From: Candidatus Acidiferrales bacterium
Lineage (GTDB): Bacteria; Acidobacteriota; Terriglobia; Acidiferrales; UBA7541
Direction of reading: 5' to 3'
Length of the DNA stretch: 51,900 nucleotides
Assembly: GCA_030038275.1 (NCBI GenBank)
Contig: JASHPG010000172.1
Location: 1 to 51,900 of the forward strand
In this document: in pieces, positions 16,954-25,027 of the stretch
Layout: each line of letters begins with the position of its first letter
How positions within the stretch are numbered: the stretch's first letter is position 1
Program-made: the position numbers and the translations under genes
The notes under the pieces: generated by a model
What the model saw: only the letters and a program-made list of their open reading frames with translations
Database searches by the model: none
What the model was told of the DNA's origin: nothing

Positions 16954-17526
16954 TCAGTTTGAATCCAGTCGTCGTTCAGCCGCGCTTCTTTCATTCAGCA
17001 GTGGTAAGATTAATTTCTCGACGTTTGCGGTGTATTCGAAGCCGATGATTTTCTGCCGCAAGATACCCCGGCGATCGTAGATAAACGTCGTCGGAAGCCC
17101 TTGCAGTTCCCCGAACTTTGCCGCAATCGCAGGCCCTCCAATTGCCAGCGGGTAAAGCACTCCGATTTTCTGCGCAAAGCGAACCGGATCCTCCGTATCC
17201 GCCATCATGGTCGCCTTAAATCCCACTACCGCCAGCCCCCGCGATCCGTAGTGGTCGAGCAGGTGCTGATATCCGGGCATCTCCTTCTTGCACGGCTCGC
17301 ACCAGGTCGCCCAAAAATCCACGATCGCTACCTTGCCCCGCAGCTCCGACGACGAAAATTGATTGCCCTGAAAATCCTTCACCGTGAAGTCCGGCAGCAT
17401 CGATCCTATTTCACCGGCGCGTGGAGCCGTTGCCGTGGCGTTTACCATTCGCGACGGTCGGCTGCAACCCGCAAGTAACGCAGCCACCAGAGCAATCGCC
17501 CACATCCGCAACCTGCGACTCGTCAT
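16954..17526 (-). CDS. TlpA-like thiol-disulfide oxidoreductase lipoprotein
   Basis: The 190-residue protein has a lipoprotein signal ending LLAGC (Cys21), then a TlpA/ResA-type thioredoxin domain with LPDFTVKDFQGN, active site WATWCEPCKKEM (Cys76 and Cys79) and the cis-Pro loop LQGLPTTFIYD. Family members reduce disulfides in periplasmic or membrane-anchored partners. The chosen ATG lies eight bases after the end of the HMA selenoprotein gene, and an alternative start would overlap it, so the two are translationally close. I infer that it may reduce the selenylsulfide or diselenide form of its neighbour. Both of its own active-site residues are ordinary cysteines. Confidence 0.8.
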   Translation of the reverse strand: MTSRRLRMWAIALVAALLAGCSRPSRMVNATATAPRAGEIGSMLPDFTVKDFQGNQFSSSELRGKVAIVDFWATWCEPCKKEMPGYQHLLDHYGSRGLAVVGFKATMMADTEDPVRFAQKIGVLYPLAIGGPAIAAKFGELQGLPTTFIYDRRGILRQKIIGFEYTANVEKLILPLLNERSAAERRLDSN

Positions 17527-17533
17527 CGGATGC

Positions 17534-18052
17534 TCATTCCTTTTTTTTAACCTCAAGGACTGTAAGCTTCAACTCTTTCGGAACCTGCTTCTTCTTGGCC
17601 TGCCCTTTTTCAAATAACCGTCCCTTCACCGTCACAACCGTCTGCGATCCGGCCAGCGCTTCGAGCTGCGCCGATTGCTGATTCGGCGATATCTCGAACG
17701 AGCGCCCCGGAGCGTACGTCAAGCTCAATCCTTGCGCCGTTCGCGTCACTCGACCGCTCACCGTCGCGTCCATTTCGCCCACGCTAACGCCGCTGTCGTA
17801 AGTTGCTTTCAGCAGCTCTCGCGGATCGATTTCGCCGTCATCTTTCGGAGTAATCTCCGCCGTCCCATCCCGCAAACTCACCAATGCTTTTGCCACGCCA
17901 GCCTGGCGTTCCAGGGATTTTTGCACCCCGTAAGCTCAAAAATTTCAAGTCATGCCCTCAACGCGCATTTCCACGTGCCGAATTTGCGCCTGCACGACCG
18001 GCACGCAAACAGCGCTCAAAATCAAAATCGCCGTAATCCTAGCCGCTTTCAT
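17534..18052 (-). CDS. Periplasmic HMA-domain selenoprotein with UxxU motif (two in-frame TGA codons)
   Basis: Read through two TGA codons, this is a 172-residue protein. GGGGAGGG precedes the ATG. Residues 1-22 are a signal peptide ending VVQA. Residues 24-43 read RHVEMRVEGMT-U-NF-U-AYGV, then KSLERQAGVAKALVSL and TAEITPK. This is the heavy-metal-associated fold (GMTCxxC...GV), and the two TGA codons (17947-17945 and 17938-17936) fall exactly on the two metal-binding cysteines, Sec36 and Sec39. No other stop interrupts the frame. Residues about 95-172 form a Lys-rich beta-type domain I do not recognise. It sits between an outer-membrane barrel gene and a TlpA-like gene, downstream of an RND efflux operon. 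Likely role: periplasmic capture of soft metal ions or metal-linked redox. Two independent nonsense mutations at exactly these codons are improbable. Confidence 0.82.
17895..17909 (-). promoter_or_regulatory. Candidate SECIS hairpin for the HMA selenoprotein
   Basis: On the coding strand ACGCCA and TGGCGT form a perfect six-pair stem around the loop GGC. The loop begins about 32 bases after the second TGA and starts with two G residues, as expected for bacterial SECIS elements. It is about 41 bases from the first TGA, beyond the usual range. An alternative short stem, GGGG with TCCC, lies between them and could serve the first TGA. Prediction is by eye. Confidence 0.45.
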
Positions 18053-18063
18053 TGGTCCCTCCC

Positions 18064-19023
18064 CTATAAGTGCAGCCGAAACTGCTGTGTAATTCCGAAA
18101 ATGATCTGCCGCCTCACCGGCATGTAAGCAATCCCCGATGAGTGCGCCACGTCCCAATCGACGCCAACCCACACATCCATCCCTGGCCGCGCGTCCACGT
18201 ACGTCGTCACGCCGGCAAGCAGCGCATCTCCTCCGCTACCGGCCTGCTCGACGCCTCCCACTCGATCGTTCTGCGCGTGCAACCACGTCACGTCCGGTCC
18301 GATGAACCAATCTCGGCTGGCGTACTTCGATTCATACGGCCGGTACGAAAGCCAAAACCGCGACGAGATTTCATCTCCCAATTTCGTGTCCTGCGTCCCG
18401 GTTGTCCGAAGCAGCGAACGAAAATCCTCATCGGCAACGAGCCGCCGGATGTTGAACACGCCGGTGTAGGTCCAGTTCGCGCCAAGAAAAAAATCGGCTG
18501 ATCCGGACCCTGCTTGCAAGCCTGCGGGCAAGAGCGCGCCGCTCTCGTCTCTCAGGTCGGTTCTCCCGGTTGGCAGCTTGGGACCGAATGTCACCGATAA
18601 CTGCGACGTTCCGCGCGGCGAATCTTTCCGGTAGAACCGGTATTTCACCAGCACCATCGTGTCTCCGAACCCTGTTCCTCTGGCTTCGGGCGCTGTGCTG
18701 CTGCCGCCAAAGTCGAAATGGTTCGCTACGATCGGTGCCGTCACTTCCAAGTCGAAATTAGAAAAGAATCCCCACGTGAAATCGAAATCCCCATCGTAAG
18801 AAAACGTCGGGCGCGCGGTGACAGGAATAATCCCGCCCAGCGCAGCAACTGGTTCTCGCGTTGCAAACGTTGAGCCATACGATATCAGCGCACCGCCGGG
18901 GAAAATCGGCGGAGCGGTCTCGGGAGATGGCCCTTGCGCCCGCGCTATCGCTGGTACGAACGCCAAAATGGACGCAACCACGTACGCACGAATTCGCGCG
19001 CGCACCGCATGGGACTGAACCAT
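18064..19023 (-). CDS. Outer-membrane beta-barrel protein (MetA-pathway/transporter-like)
   Basis: The 319-residue protein has a signal peptide (about 1-30, ending AIARAQ) and alternating beta-strand segments such as DFDFTWGFFSNFDLEVTAP, LVKYRFYRK, QLSVTFGPKLPTG and VWVGVDWDVAH, ending in the aromatic-rich QQFRLHL expected at the end of a barrel. The pattern resembles the 'phenol MetA-like/transporter' outer-membrane family of unknown substrate. The ATG at 19023 has GGAGGAGG immediately before it; an earlier TTG is embedded in that ribosome site. It precedes the HMA selenoprotein by 11 bases, so the two are almost certainly cotranscribed. Confidence 0.65.
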   Translation of the reverse strand: MVQSHAVRARIRAYVVASILAFVPAIARAQGPSPETAPPIFPGGALISYGSTFATREPVAALGGIIPVTARPTFSYDGDFDFTWGFFSNFDLEVTAPIVANHFDFGGSSTAPEARGTGFGDTMVLVKYRFYRKDSPRGTSQLSVTFGPKLPTGRTDLRDESGALLPAGLQAGSGSADFFLGANWTYTGVFNIRRLVADEDFRSLLRTTGTQDTKLGDEISSRFWLSYRPYESKYASRDWFIGPDVTWLHAQNDRVGGVEQAGSGGDALLAGVTTYVDARPGMDVWVGVDWDVAHSSGIAYMPVRRQIIFGITQQFRLHL

Positions 19024-19091
19024 AACCTCCTCCAAGCAGACTTCGGTTTTTCAGCGCACACACGTGCGCAAGTCGCCTGCTGGCGGAGTTT

Positions 19092-19436
19092 CTAGATTCG
19101 GAGGGGTAAAGAGTTCGCGCTAAATAACGAACCAGGCGGAGCGTGGGATCGTGCAACACCACGCGACAGAAGAGTCTGAACGGCGCACAATGCCGCACGC
19201 GAAGAAACGGCCGCCGAGCGAATCACATTCGGCGGCCGGATTTTTTCAACGCTGGCGTTGACGAATGGCGAGTGCGAGGCCGGCTGCGCATTGCAGCAAT
19301 TCTTTCTATGCGAACACGGCATATTCTTGCAGCACTGCATCGCCTGCTGCGGCGACATCGCGTACGAGCAGTCATTCGCGTACGCCGCGAGCGAAAGAAC
19401 GATAGCTATCGCGAGTGCTGCCTTTGAAACGTACAT
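19092..19436 (-). CDS. Small exported Cys-rich protein
   Basis: The 114-residue protein has a signal peptide (KAALAIAIVLSLAAYA) followed by a cysteine-dense segment: DCSYAMSPQQAMQCCKNMPC, then KNCCNAQ. That gives seven Cys in about 30 residues plus several His and Met. The rest is polar and ends with SHAPPGSLFSANSLPLRI. The composition suggests binding of a thiophilic metal such as Cu(I), Ag or Hg(II). No curated family is recognised, though a similar layout occurs in other acidobacterial proteins from memory. It lies 68 bases upstream of the outer-membrane protein gene and 57 bases downstream of the VOC gene, in the same direction. Confidence 0.6.
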   Translation of the reverse strand: MYVSKAALAIAIVLSLAAYANDCSYAMSPQQAMQCCKNMPCSHRKNCCNAQPASHSPFVNASVEKIRPPNVIRSAAVSSRAALCAVQTLLSRGVARSHAPPGSLFSANSLPLRI

Positions 19437-19493
19437 TATCTTCAACCTAGGCCCACCGCATCCGCAAGTCAAGCCCGCTATTCTCGGCGCGCC

Positions 19494-20639
19494 TCATCTT
19501 GTGTACGTGCCCGTTGGGTCCGTCTTCACGTCGTGGTCCATGAACTCCAGCCAGAATCCCTGCGGATCGCCCACGAAAAACATTCGCGTCGTCTTGGAGA
19601 TGAACACCGGCGCGTCGGACTTGCTTTCGGTATGCAGGTGCGCGGCTTTCACGCGCTGGATCATCACGTCGTCGTTTTTCGACATAAACAGGAAATGCGC
19701 CGCGCCTGCGTCTTGAAAGTACGGCCGCTTGAATTGCTTGCTGTGGTTTTTGTACTCGACTAGCTGCATCACCACTGGTGAACCTGGGACCAGCGCCTGC
19801 GCCATCCGGAATTGGCTGTGCGTGCCCGTCAGCTTTTCGTACGCCGCATCGCCCATTGACGGGCTCAGCCAAAACTTGAAATCCGGCCCGACGAGGCTCT
19901 CGTACATCCGAGCCGTTTTTTCGAGATTGTCCACCACGATCGTCACCCGCGCGCCCAGGACGTTGCTCCCTGCCGCGGCGGTCGTTGCCGGCGCGGGAGT
20001 GATTTGCATCAGTTCCACGGGATAGCCGTCCGGATCGCGCACCATCACCGCGCGAATTTGCCCAGTGATGCCCGGCCAGCTCGCAAGCTCTACCGGACTC
20101 CCGCCCTCCGTAATCACCGGCGTGCGTTCGCTCTTCAGCACTGCAAGCGTCTTATCGAGATCGGCAACGATCAGCGTCAAGTACGATGCTCCCGGATTCG
20201 TCAGTGGCGGATTGAAGCGGTGCTTCGGAATTCCCTGGATATCGATCGCTTCGATTGTCATTTCCGGGCCGCCCGTCGCCGCTGCGGTCCCAGGAATTGG
20301 GAGCAGCACCACCCGGCTGGTCTGAAGGTATGGGTTCGAAACTCCCTGCGCCAGCTCGGCCACTTCCTGCAAGCCCTTGTTAATAAAAAATGGCCGCGGC
20401 TGCTCGCGCTTGCCCACCAGTTCCAGGCCAATCAAGTCGTGGTAAAAGTGCGTCGTCAATTCAACGTTCGTAATCTGCCGCCCCAAGTGCCCTGGACGCA
20501 GCACGTCGCCCGGCGGCGCGATTCCGGTCGGCGGCGCGTCGAGCGTCGCCCACGATGTCTGCGCCGATGCCATCGGCGCTGCGATCGTCAGTATCACCGC
20601 CATTGTGATAAACCCGAGCACACCCGTTTTCTTGGTCAT
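19494..20639 (-). CDS. Exported protein with two VOC (glyoxalase-like) domains
   Basis: The 381-residue product starts at MTKKTGVLGF with a signal peptide ending ASAQ. Two vicinal-oxygen-chelate domains follow: the first about 50-205 (ITNVELTTHFYHDLIGLELV ... VRDPDGYPVELMQI), the second about 220-375 (ARVTIVVDNLEKTARMYESLVG ... VGDPQGFWLEFMDH). The Glu of PVELM and WLEFM are typical VOC metal ligands. The reaction (isomerase, dioxygenase or resistance protein) cannot be told. An exported VOC protein is unusual and its position between an RND pump and a Cys-rich protein suggests a link to metal handling. Confidence 0.7.
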   Translation of the reverse strand: MTKKTGVLGFITMAVILTIAAPMASAQTSWATLDAPPTGIAPPGDVLRPGHLGRQITNVELTTHFYHDLIGLELVGKREQPRPFFINKGLQEVAELAQGVSNPYLQTSRVVLLPIPGTAAATGGPEMTIEAIDIQGIPKHRFNPPLTNPGASYLTLIVADLDKTLAVLKSERTPVITEGGSPVELASWPGITGQIRAVMVRDPDGYPVELMQITPAPATTAAAGSNVLGARVTIVVDNLEKTARMYESLVGPDFKFWLSPSMGDAAYEKLTGTHSQFRMAQALVPGSPVVMQLVEYKNHSKQFKRPYFQDAGAAHFLFMSKNDDVMIQRVKAAHLHTESKSDAPVFISKTTRMFFVGDPQGFWLEFMDHDVKTDPTGTYTR

Positions 20640-20821
20640 TGCCGCTTTGGCCCCCTGATCTCGCTTAAGGATCTGCGAATCGCCATCTTCGCCGCTGCGC
20701 ATCATACGCTTCGCTCGCCGCCACCACAACGGCAACTCGCATGGGCGGCATGGGCGCCTCGCCGCGCGGTCCGGCGGCATCGCTTAGTTCAGCTCCAGCG
20801 CGCTTGAGTCGAGTGCTAGTT

Positions 20822-23800
20822 TTACAGTAATTGCTTTGTGGGTTTTAGCCAGTAGCTTGCGAACACCGGAATCAGAAGCAGAATCGCGAACGGCGCTGTC
20901 ACCATACCGCCAACCACCACGCGCGCCAGCGGCTGCTGTGCCTGCACCCCAATTCCCGTTGCCATCGCGGCCGGCAACAGTCCCAACCCTGCCGCCGCGC
21001 ACGCCATCAACACAGCGCGCATTTCCGCCACGCCGCCTTTTTCGATCGCTTCGAGCCTGGAGTTCGTGCCCGTCTCTTGCTTGCGTATGCCCGAAACTAC
21101 TACCACTCCTCCCAGCGTGCACACGCCTATAACCGATGCAAACCCCACCGCCGCCGAAATGCTGAACGGCGTGTGCGTGATCAGCAGTGATAGCACTCCG
21201 CCCGTCGCCGCGAACGGCAGCATTGCCAGCACGAGCGCGGCGTCGCGCAGGGAATTAAACGCGGTGAATAGCAGGCCGAGGATAATCACCAAGCTGATCG
21301 GGATGATCACTGCCAGTCGCCGCTGTTCTTCCCGCAGGCTCTCGTACTCGCCGGCCCATTCCAGGTGGTAGCCCTCGGGCAGATGGATTCGCTGCGCGAT
21401 TCGCGCCTGCGCCTCCTCCACCGTGCTCGAAAGGTCGCGCCCACGCACGCTAAACTTGATGGGGATATATCTCCGCCCGCCCTCGCGATAAATCACGAAC
21501 GCGCCTTCGTGCAGCGATACGTTTGCCACTTGGCCCAGCGGCACGCGTCCGCCGTCCGGAGTCGGAAGCAAAATGTTGCGAATGGCTTCCGGCGATTCTC
21601 GGTATTTCTTTTGATACCGGATCACGAAATCGAACCGCCGGTCTCCCTGCAGAATCTGCGTCGCGGCGATTCCGCCGATCGCCGCCTGCACCGCCGTATC
21701 CACGTCCTGCGCCATCAATCCGTAGCGCGCGCTCGCGTTTCGATCGATTGATACCAGCAGCTCCGGCTGGCCCGTTTCCGGAAATACGCCCAGGTCCGTA
21801 ATTCCCGGGACTCCCGCCATCACGTCGCGAATCTTGTCCGCTTCCGCCACCAGCACGTCGATGTCGTCGCCAAACAATTTCAGCGAGTTTTCTCCCTTTA
21901 CGCCGGACATCGCCTCTTCCACGTTGTCCTGAATGTTCTGCGAAAAGTTGAAATCGATCCCTGGAAACTTCTCCAGCCGCTGGTCCATCTGCCGGATCAG
22001 ATCGGGTTTGCTGATACCGTGTGGCCACTGCCCAGGCTGCTTTAGCGACACCATGAACTCGACGTTATTGAACGTCGTCACGTCGCTTCCGTCATCAGGC
22101 CGCCCCATCTGCGAAACAACCTGCGTCACCTCCGGGTACGTCAGCAAAATCTCGCGAATATCGTGTGCCATTCGCGCGCCGGTTTCATACGACGCGTCCT
22201 GCGGCAGCGTCGCCCGCACCCACAAATTCCCTTCTTCCAGCGCGGGCATGAACTCGCCTCCAAGGAACGATCCCAGCGCCAGCGTCACCACCAGCGCTGC
22301 CGCCGCGATTCCAAGCACGCTTTTTCGGTGCTTCAGTGTCCACGCCAATGTCTGCGAGTAATGCCGCCCAAGGAATTCCACGAGCCTCGTGCTGTGCTTC
22401 TTCACGCTTTCCGGGCGTATCCAGGAGGCCAGGACGGGCGCGAAGAAAATGGAAAAGAGCAACGCACCCGTCAACGCGAAGCCGTACGTTTCAGACATCG
22501 GCGCGAAAATTCTTCCCGGCACGCCTTGCATGCTGAACAGAGGAATCAACGCAACGATGATCACCAACACCGAAAACAGTACCGGTCGCACCGCTTCCGC
22601 CGTCGCCTCGGCCACGATCTCTTGCGACGTGATTCCGTGCGGCGCCGATTGTAGCCGCCGGTAAACGTTCTCCAGCACGATCACGCTCGCGTCCACTAGG
22701 ATTCCGAAGTCGATCGCCCCGATGGAAATCAGGTTCGCCGATCCGCCGCCCATCACCATCAGCGCAAATGCGAACAGCAGCGCGCAAGGAATTGTCAGCG
22801 CGGCGATCAGCGACATCGGCAGGTCTCCCAAAAACACGATCAGGATCGCCGTCACCAGCGCCAATCCCATTAGCACGATGTCGCGAACCGTCGATGTGGT
22901 CAGATGGATCAAGTCGGTCCGGTCGTAAAGCGTCACGAGCTTCATGCCGGACGGCAACAGCCCATTGTTTAGGTCCTTTACTTTTTCCTTGAGTGCCTTC
23001 AGTGCTGGCAGCGACTGCTCTCCGCGCTGCAGCAGCACGATCCCTTCGATCGCGTCGTCATCGTGGTTCACGCCCACCAGCCCCAGCCGCGGTTCCGTTC
23101 CTTCGTGAACGTTCGCCACGTCGCTCAAAAACACCGGCACGCCGCTGTGCTCCGCGATCAGCACGTTCTTCATGTCCTGCAAATTTTCCAGCAACCCAAT
23201 CCCGCGTACGTTGACGCTCTGCGCGCCCATCGTCAGGTAATTGCCGCCGGCATTCGCGTTGCTGGCCGCCACCGCCGAAATCACCTGCGGCAGCGTCACG
23301 TTGTATTGCAATAGTTTCTGTGGATCGACCTCTGCTTGGTATTCACGCGTCGTTCCTCCAAACGACGCCACGTCCACGATCCCCGGCACCTGCTTGATTT
23401 CCCGCGTCACGAACCAATCCTGCGTCGCCTTCAGCTCGTTCAAGCTGTACGACGGCCCGTACAGCCGGTAACGATAGATTTCTCCGATCGGCGATTCCGG
23501 CGAAAGCTGCGGACTCAGTCCTCCCGGCAGCGTCAAGTTTTGCAGCCGGTTCAGCGCCTCTTGCCGGTCCCAGTAGTAATCGCTGTCGTAACTGAAATAG
23601 AGCTTCACGTCGCTCAGTCCGAAAATACTGATCGACCGCACCTGGTCCAGGTGCGGCATGCCAAAGAGCGCCGTTTCCACCGGCACCGTCACCTGCTGCT
23701 CCATTTCTTCGGCGGACCACGACGCATTCTGCGTGATGAATTCCACCATCGGCGGCGAGGGATCGGGATACGCCTCGATGTCCAGACGTGAAAACATGTA

Positions 23801-23881
23801 CGCGCCGCCCGCGACCCACGCGGCCAATGCCACGATCACCAGCGGCCTATAGCGAAGAAGCGATCGAATCAGCGCGCGCAT
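20822..23881 (-). CDS. Heavy-metal efflux RND pump, CzcA/CusA family
   Basis: The 1019-residue inner-membrane protein has the RND layout: TM1 (residues about 14-31), large periplasmic loop, TM2-6, second loop and TM7-12. The fourth-helix motif GAIDFGILVDASVIVLEN carries both Asp residues of the HME proton relay. The DFGx3D form fits pumps for divalent cations (Zn, Co, Cd, Ni) better than CusA-type Cu/Ag pumps, although the canonical GA after the second Asp is AS here. It exports metal ions across both membranes with the adaptor and TolC-type genes upstream. It starts four bases after the adaptor stop. Confidence 0.9.
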   Translation of the reverse strand: MRALIRSLLRYRPLVIVALAAWVAGGAYMFSRLDIEAYPDPSPPMVEFITQNASWSAEEMEQQVTVPVETALFGMPHLDQVRSISIFGLSDVKLYFSYDSDYYWDRQEALNRLQNLTLPGGLSPQLSPESPIGEIYRYRLYGPSYSLNELKATQDWFVTREIKQVPGIVDVASFGGTTREYQAEVDPQKLLQYNVTLPQVISAVAASNANAGGNYLTMGAQSVNVRGIGLLENLQDMKNVLIAEHSGVPVFLSDVANVHEGTEPRLGLVGVNHDDDAIEGIVLLQRGEQSLPALKALKEKVKDLNNGLLPSGMKLVTLYDRTDLIHLTTSTVRDIVLMGLALVTAILIVFLGDLPMSLIAALTIPCALLFAFALMVMGGGSANLISIGAIDFGILVDASVIVLENVYRRLQSAPHGITSQEIVAEATAEAVRPVLFSVLVIIVALIPLFSMQGVPGRIFAPMSETYGFALTGALLFSIFFAPVLASWIRPESVKKHSTRLVEFLGRHYSQTLAWTLKHRKSVLGIAAAALVVTLALGSFLGGEFMPALEEGNLWVRATLPQDASYETGARMAHDIREILLTYPEVTQVVSQMGRPDDGSDVTTFNNVEFMVSLKQPGQWPHGISKPDLIRQMDQRLEKFPGIDFNFSQNIQDNVEEAMSGVKGENSLKLFGDDIDVLVAEADKIRDVMAGVPGITDLGVFPETGQPELLVSIDRNASARYGLMAQDVDTAVQAAIGGIAATQILQGDRRFDFVIRYQKKYRESPEAIRNILLPTPDGGRVPLGQVANVSLHEGAFVIYREGGRRYIPIKFSVRGRDLSSTVEEAQARIAQRIHLPEGYHLEWAGEYESLREEQRRLAVIIPISLVIILGLLFTAFNSLRDAALVLAMLPFAATGGVLSLLITHTPFSISAAVGFASVIGVCTLGGVVVVSGIRKQETGTNSRLEAIEKGGVAEMRAVLMACAAAGLGLLPAAMATGIGVQAQQPLARVVVGGMVTAPFAILLLIPVFASYWLKPTKQLL

Positions 23882-23884
23882 CGG

Positions 23885-25027
23885 TCAGTTTTCCGCCGCT
23901 TCTCGCAGCAGCAGCGCGCCCTGCGTCACCACCGTATCTCCCGCCCTCAAGCCGTTCTCGATCTCGACCGAACCTCCCATCGTTTGCCCCAGCGTCACTA
24001 CTCGACGCTCGAAGCGCCCGTTTCGCTCGGATACGAATGCGTAAGCCATGGTCCCTTCCCGGATCACCGCCGTGGACGGCACCACGATCCCTTTGCTCGT
24101 CGATTTCAGCAGCCAGATGCTTCCGAACATCGCCGGTTTCAGCCGCGCGCCAGGATTCGCCAGCACCACGCGTACGTGCAGTGTCCGCGTATTCGGATCG
24201 ACGGCATCCGCAACCGCGCTCACCTGTCCGTTCCACGATTGCCCCGGATACGCATCCATCGTCACCACCGCCGGTTCTCCTGGATGCGCTGCGGTCAACT
24301 CCTGCTCGTAAATGTCTCCCACCGCCCATACGCTCGAAATATCGGCGATCGTGCACAGCGGCTGCGCCGCCGAAAGCGCGTTCGAGTACTCGCCCTGCGC
24401 CGCGCCGATATCCAGCACCACGCCGGAACGCGGAGACACCACCCGCAAATCCGCCCCCGCATGGTCTGGATCCACGCCAAGCACTTGTAATTGCGCGCGG
24501 GCCGCTTGCACTTCGGCTTCAGCCATTTGTGCGTCGCCCTGCGCCTGCTGCAAATCCTTCTGCGCGATCGCGCTGTGCGCGTAAAGATACGTTGCCCGAT
24601 CGAGCTCCTTCTTCTTCACTTCGCTATCGATCGCAGCCTTGTGATAGTCGGCTACCGCCCGCGCCAAGTCGCTGCTGTCCAGAATGGCCAACGTCTGCCC
24701 TTTTTCCACGTGGTCCCATGGCCGCACTTTCATTTCCGTGATTCGCCCGCCCGCCGGTGCATAGACGTGCACCACGCGCGTCGGATCGGCCTGAATCTGC
24801 GCCGGCAGTTCCAGATAATTCGGTACGGCCGAAACCTGGACCGTTTCTGTCGTAACTCCGCTGGCATTCGGCGCCACGTATTCTCCGGCCAAACCCGAGC
24901 TAGTAGTCGCATTCTGCGTCACCGCTGAATCCTGCTTCGCTACGCTGTTGCCGCAGCCTGCCAGCACCATTGCCAATGCTAGGCACAAAATTGCCGCCGC
25001 CAAAAAAATCGCAAGCGTCCGCCTCAT
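23885..25027 (-). CDS. RND efflux periplasmic adaptor lipoprotein (CzcB/CusB-like)
   Basis: The 380-residue protein has a lipoprotein signal ending VLAGC and the membrane-fusion-protein order: barrel-sandwich halves (VVHVYAPAGGRITEMKVRPWDHVEKGQTLAILD and the matching return VVSPRSGVVLDIGA), an alpha-helical hairpin between them, a beta-barrel (SVWAVGDIYEQELTAAHPGEPAV) and a membrane-proximal domain near the C-terminus. It links the pump to the outer-membrane channel. Its start overlaps the stop of the TolC-family gene by four bases (ATGA), indicating translational coupling. Confidence 0.88.
   Translation of the reverse strand: MRRTLAIFLAAAILCLALAMVLAGCGNSVAKQDSAVTQNATTSSGLAGEYVAPNASGVTTETVQVSAVPNYLELPAQIQADPTRVVHVYAPAGGRITEMKVRPWDHVEKGQTLAILDSSDLARAVADYHKAAIDSEVKKKELDRATYLYAHSAIAQKDLQQAQGDAQMAEAEVQAARAQLQVLGVDPDHAGADLRVVSPRSGVVLDIGAAQGEYSNALSAAQPLCTIADISSVWAVGDIYEQELTAAHPGEPAVVTMDAYPGQSWNGQVSAVADAVDPNTRTLHVRVVLANPGARLKPAMFGSIWLLKSTSKGIVVPSTAVIREGTMAYAFVSERNGRFERRVVTLGQTMGGSVEIENGLRAGDTVVTQGALLLREAAEN

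Noticed and set aside
23885-24741. Plus-strand open frames across the efflux operon
   Set aside because: They are antisense shadows of the adaptor and pump genes in GC-rich sequence, with Pro/Arg/Ser-rich translations and no domains.
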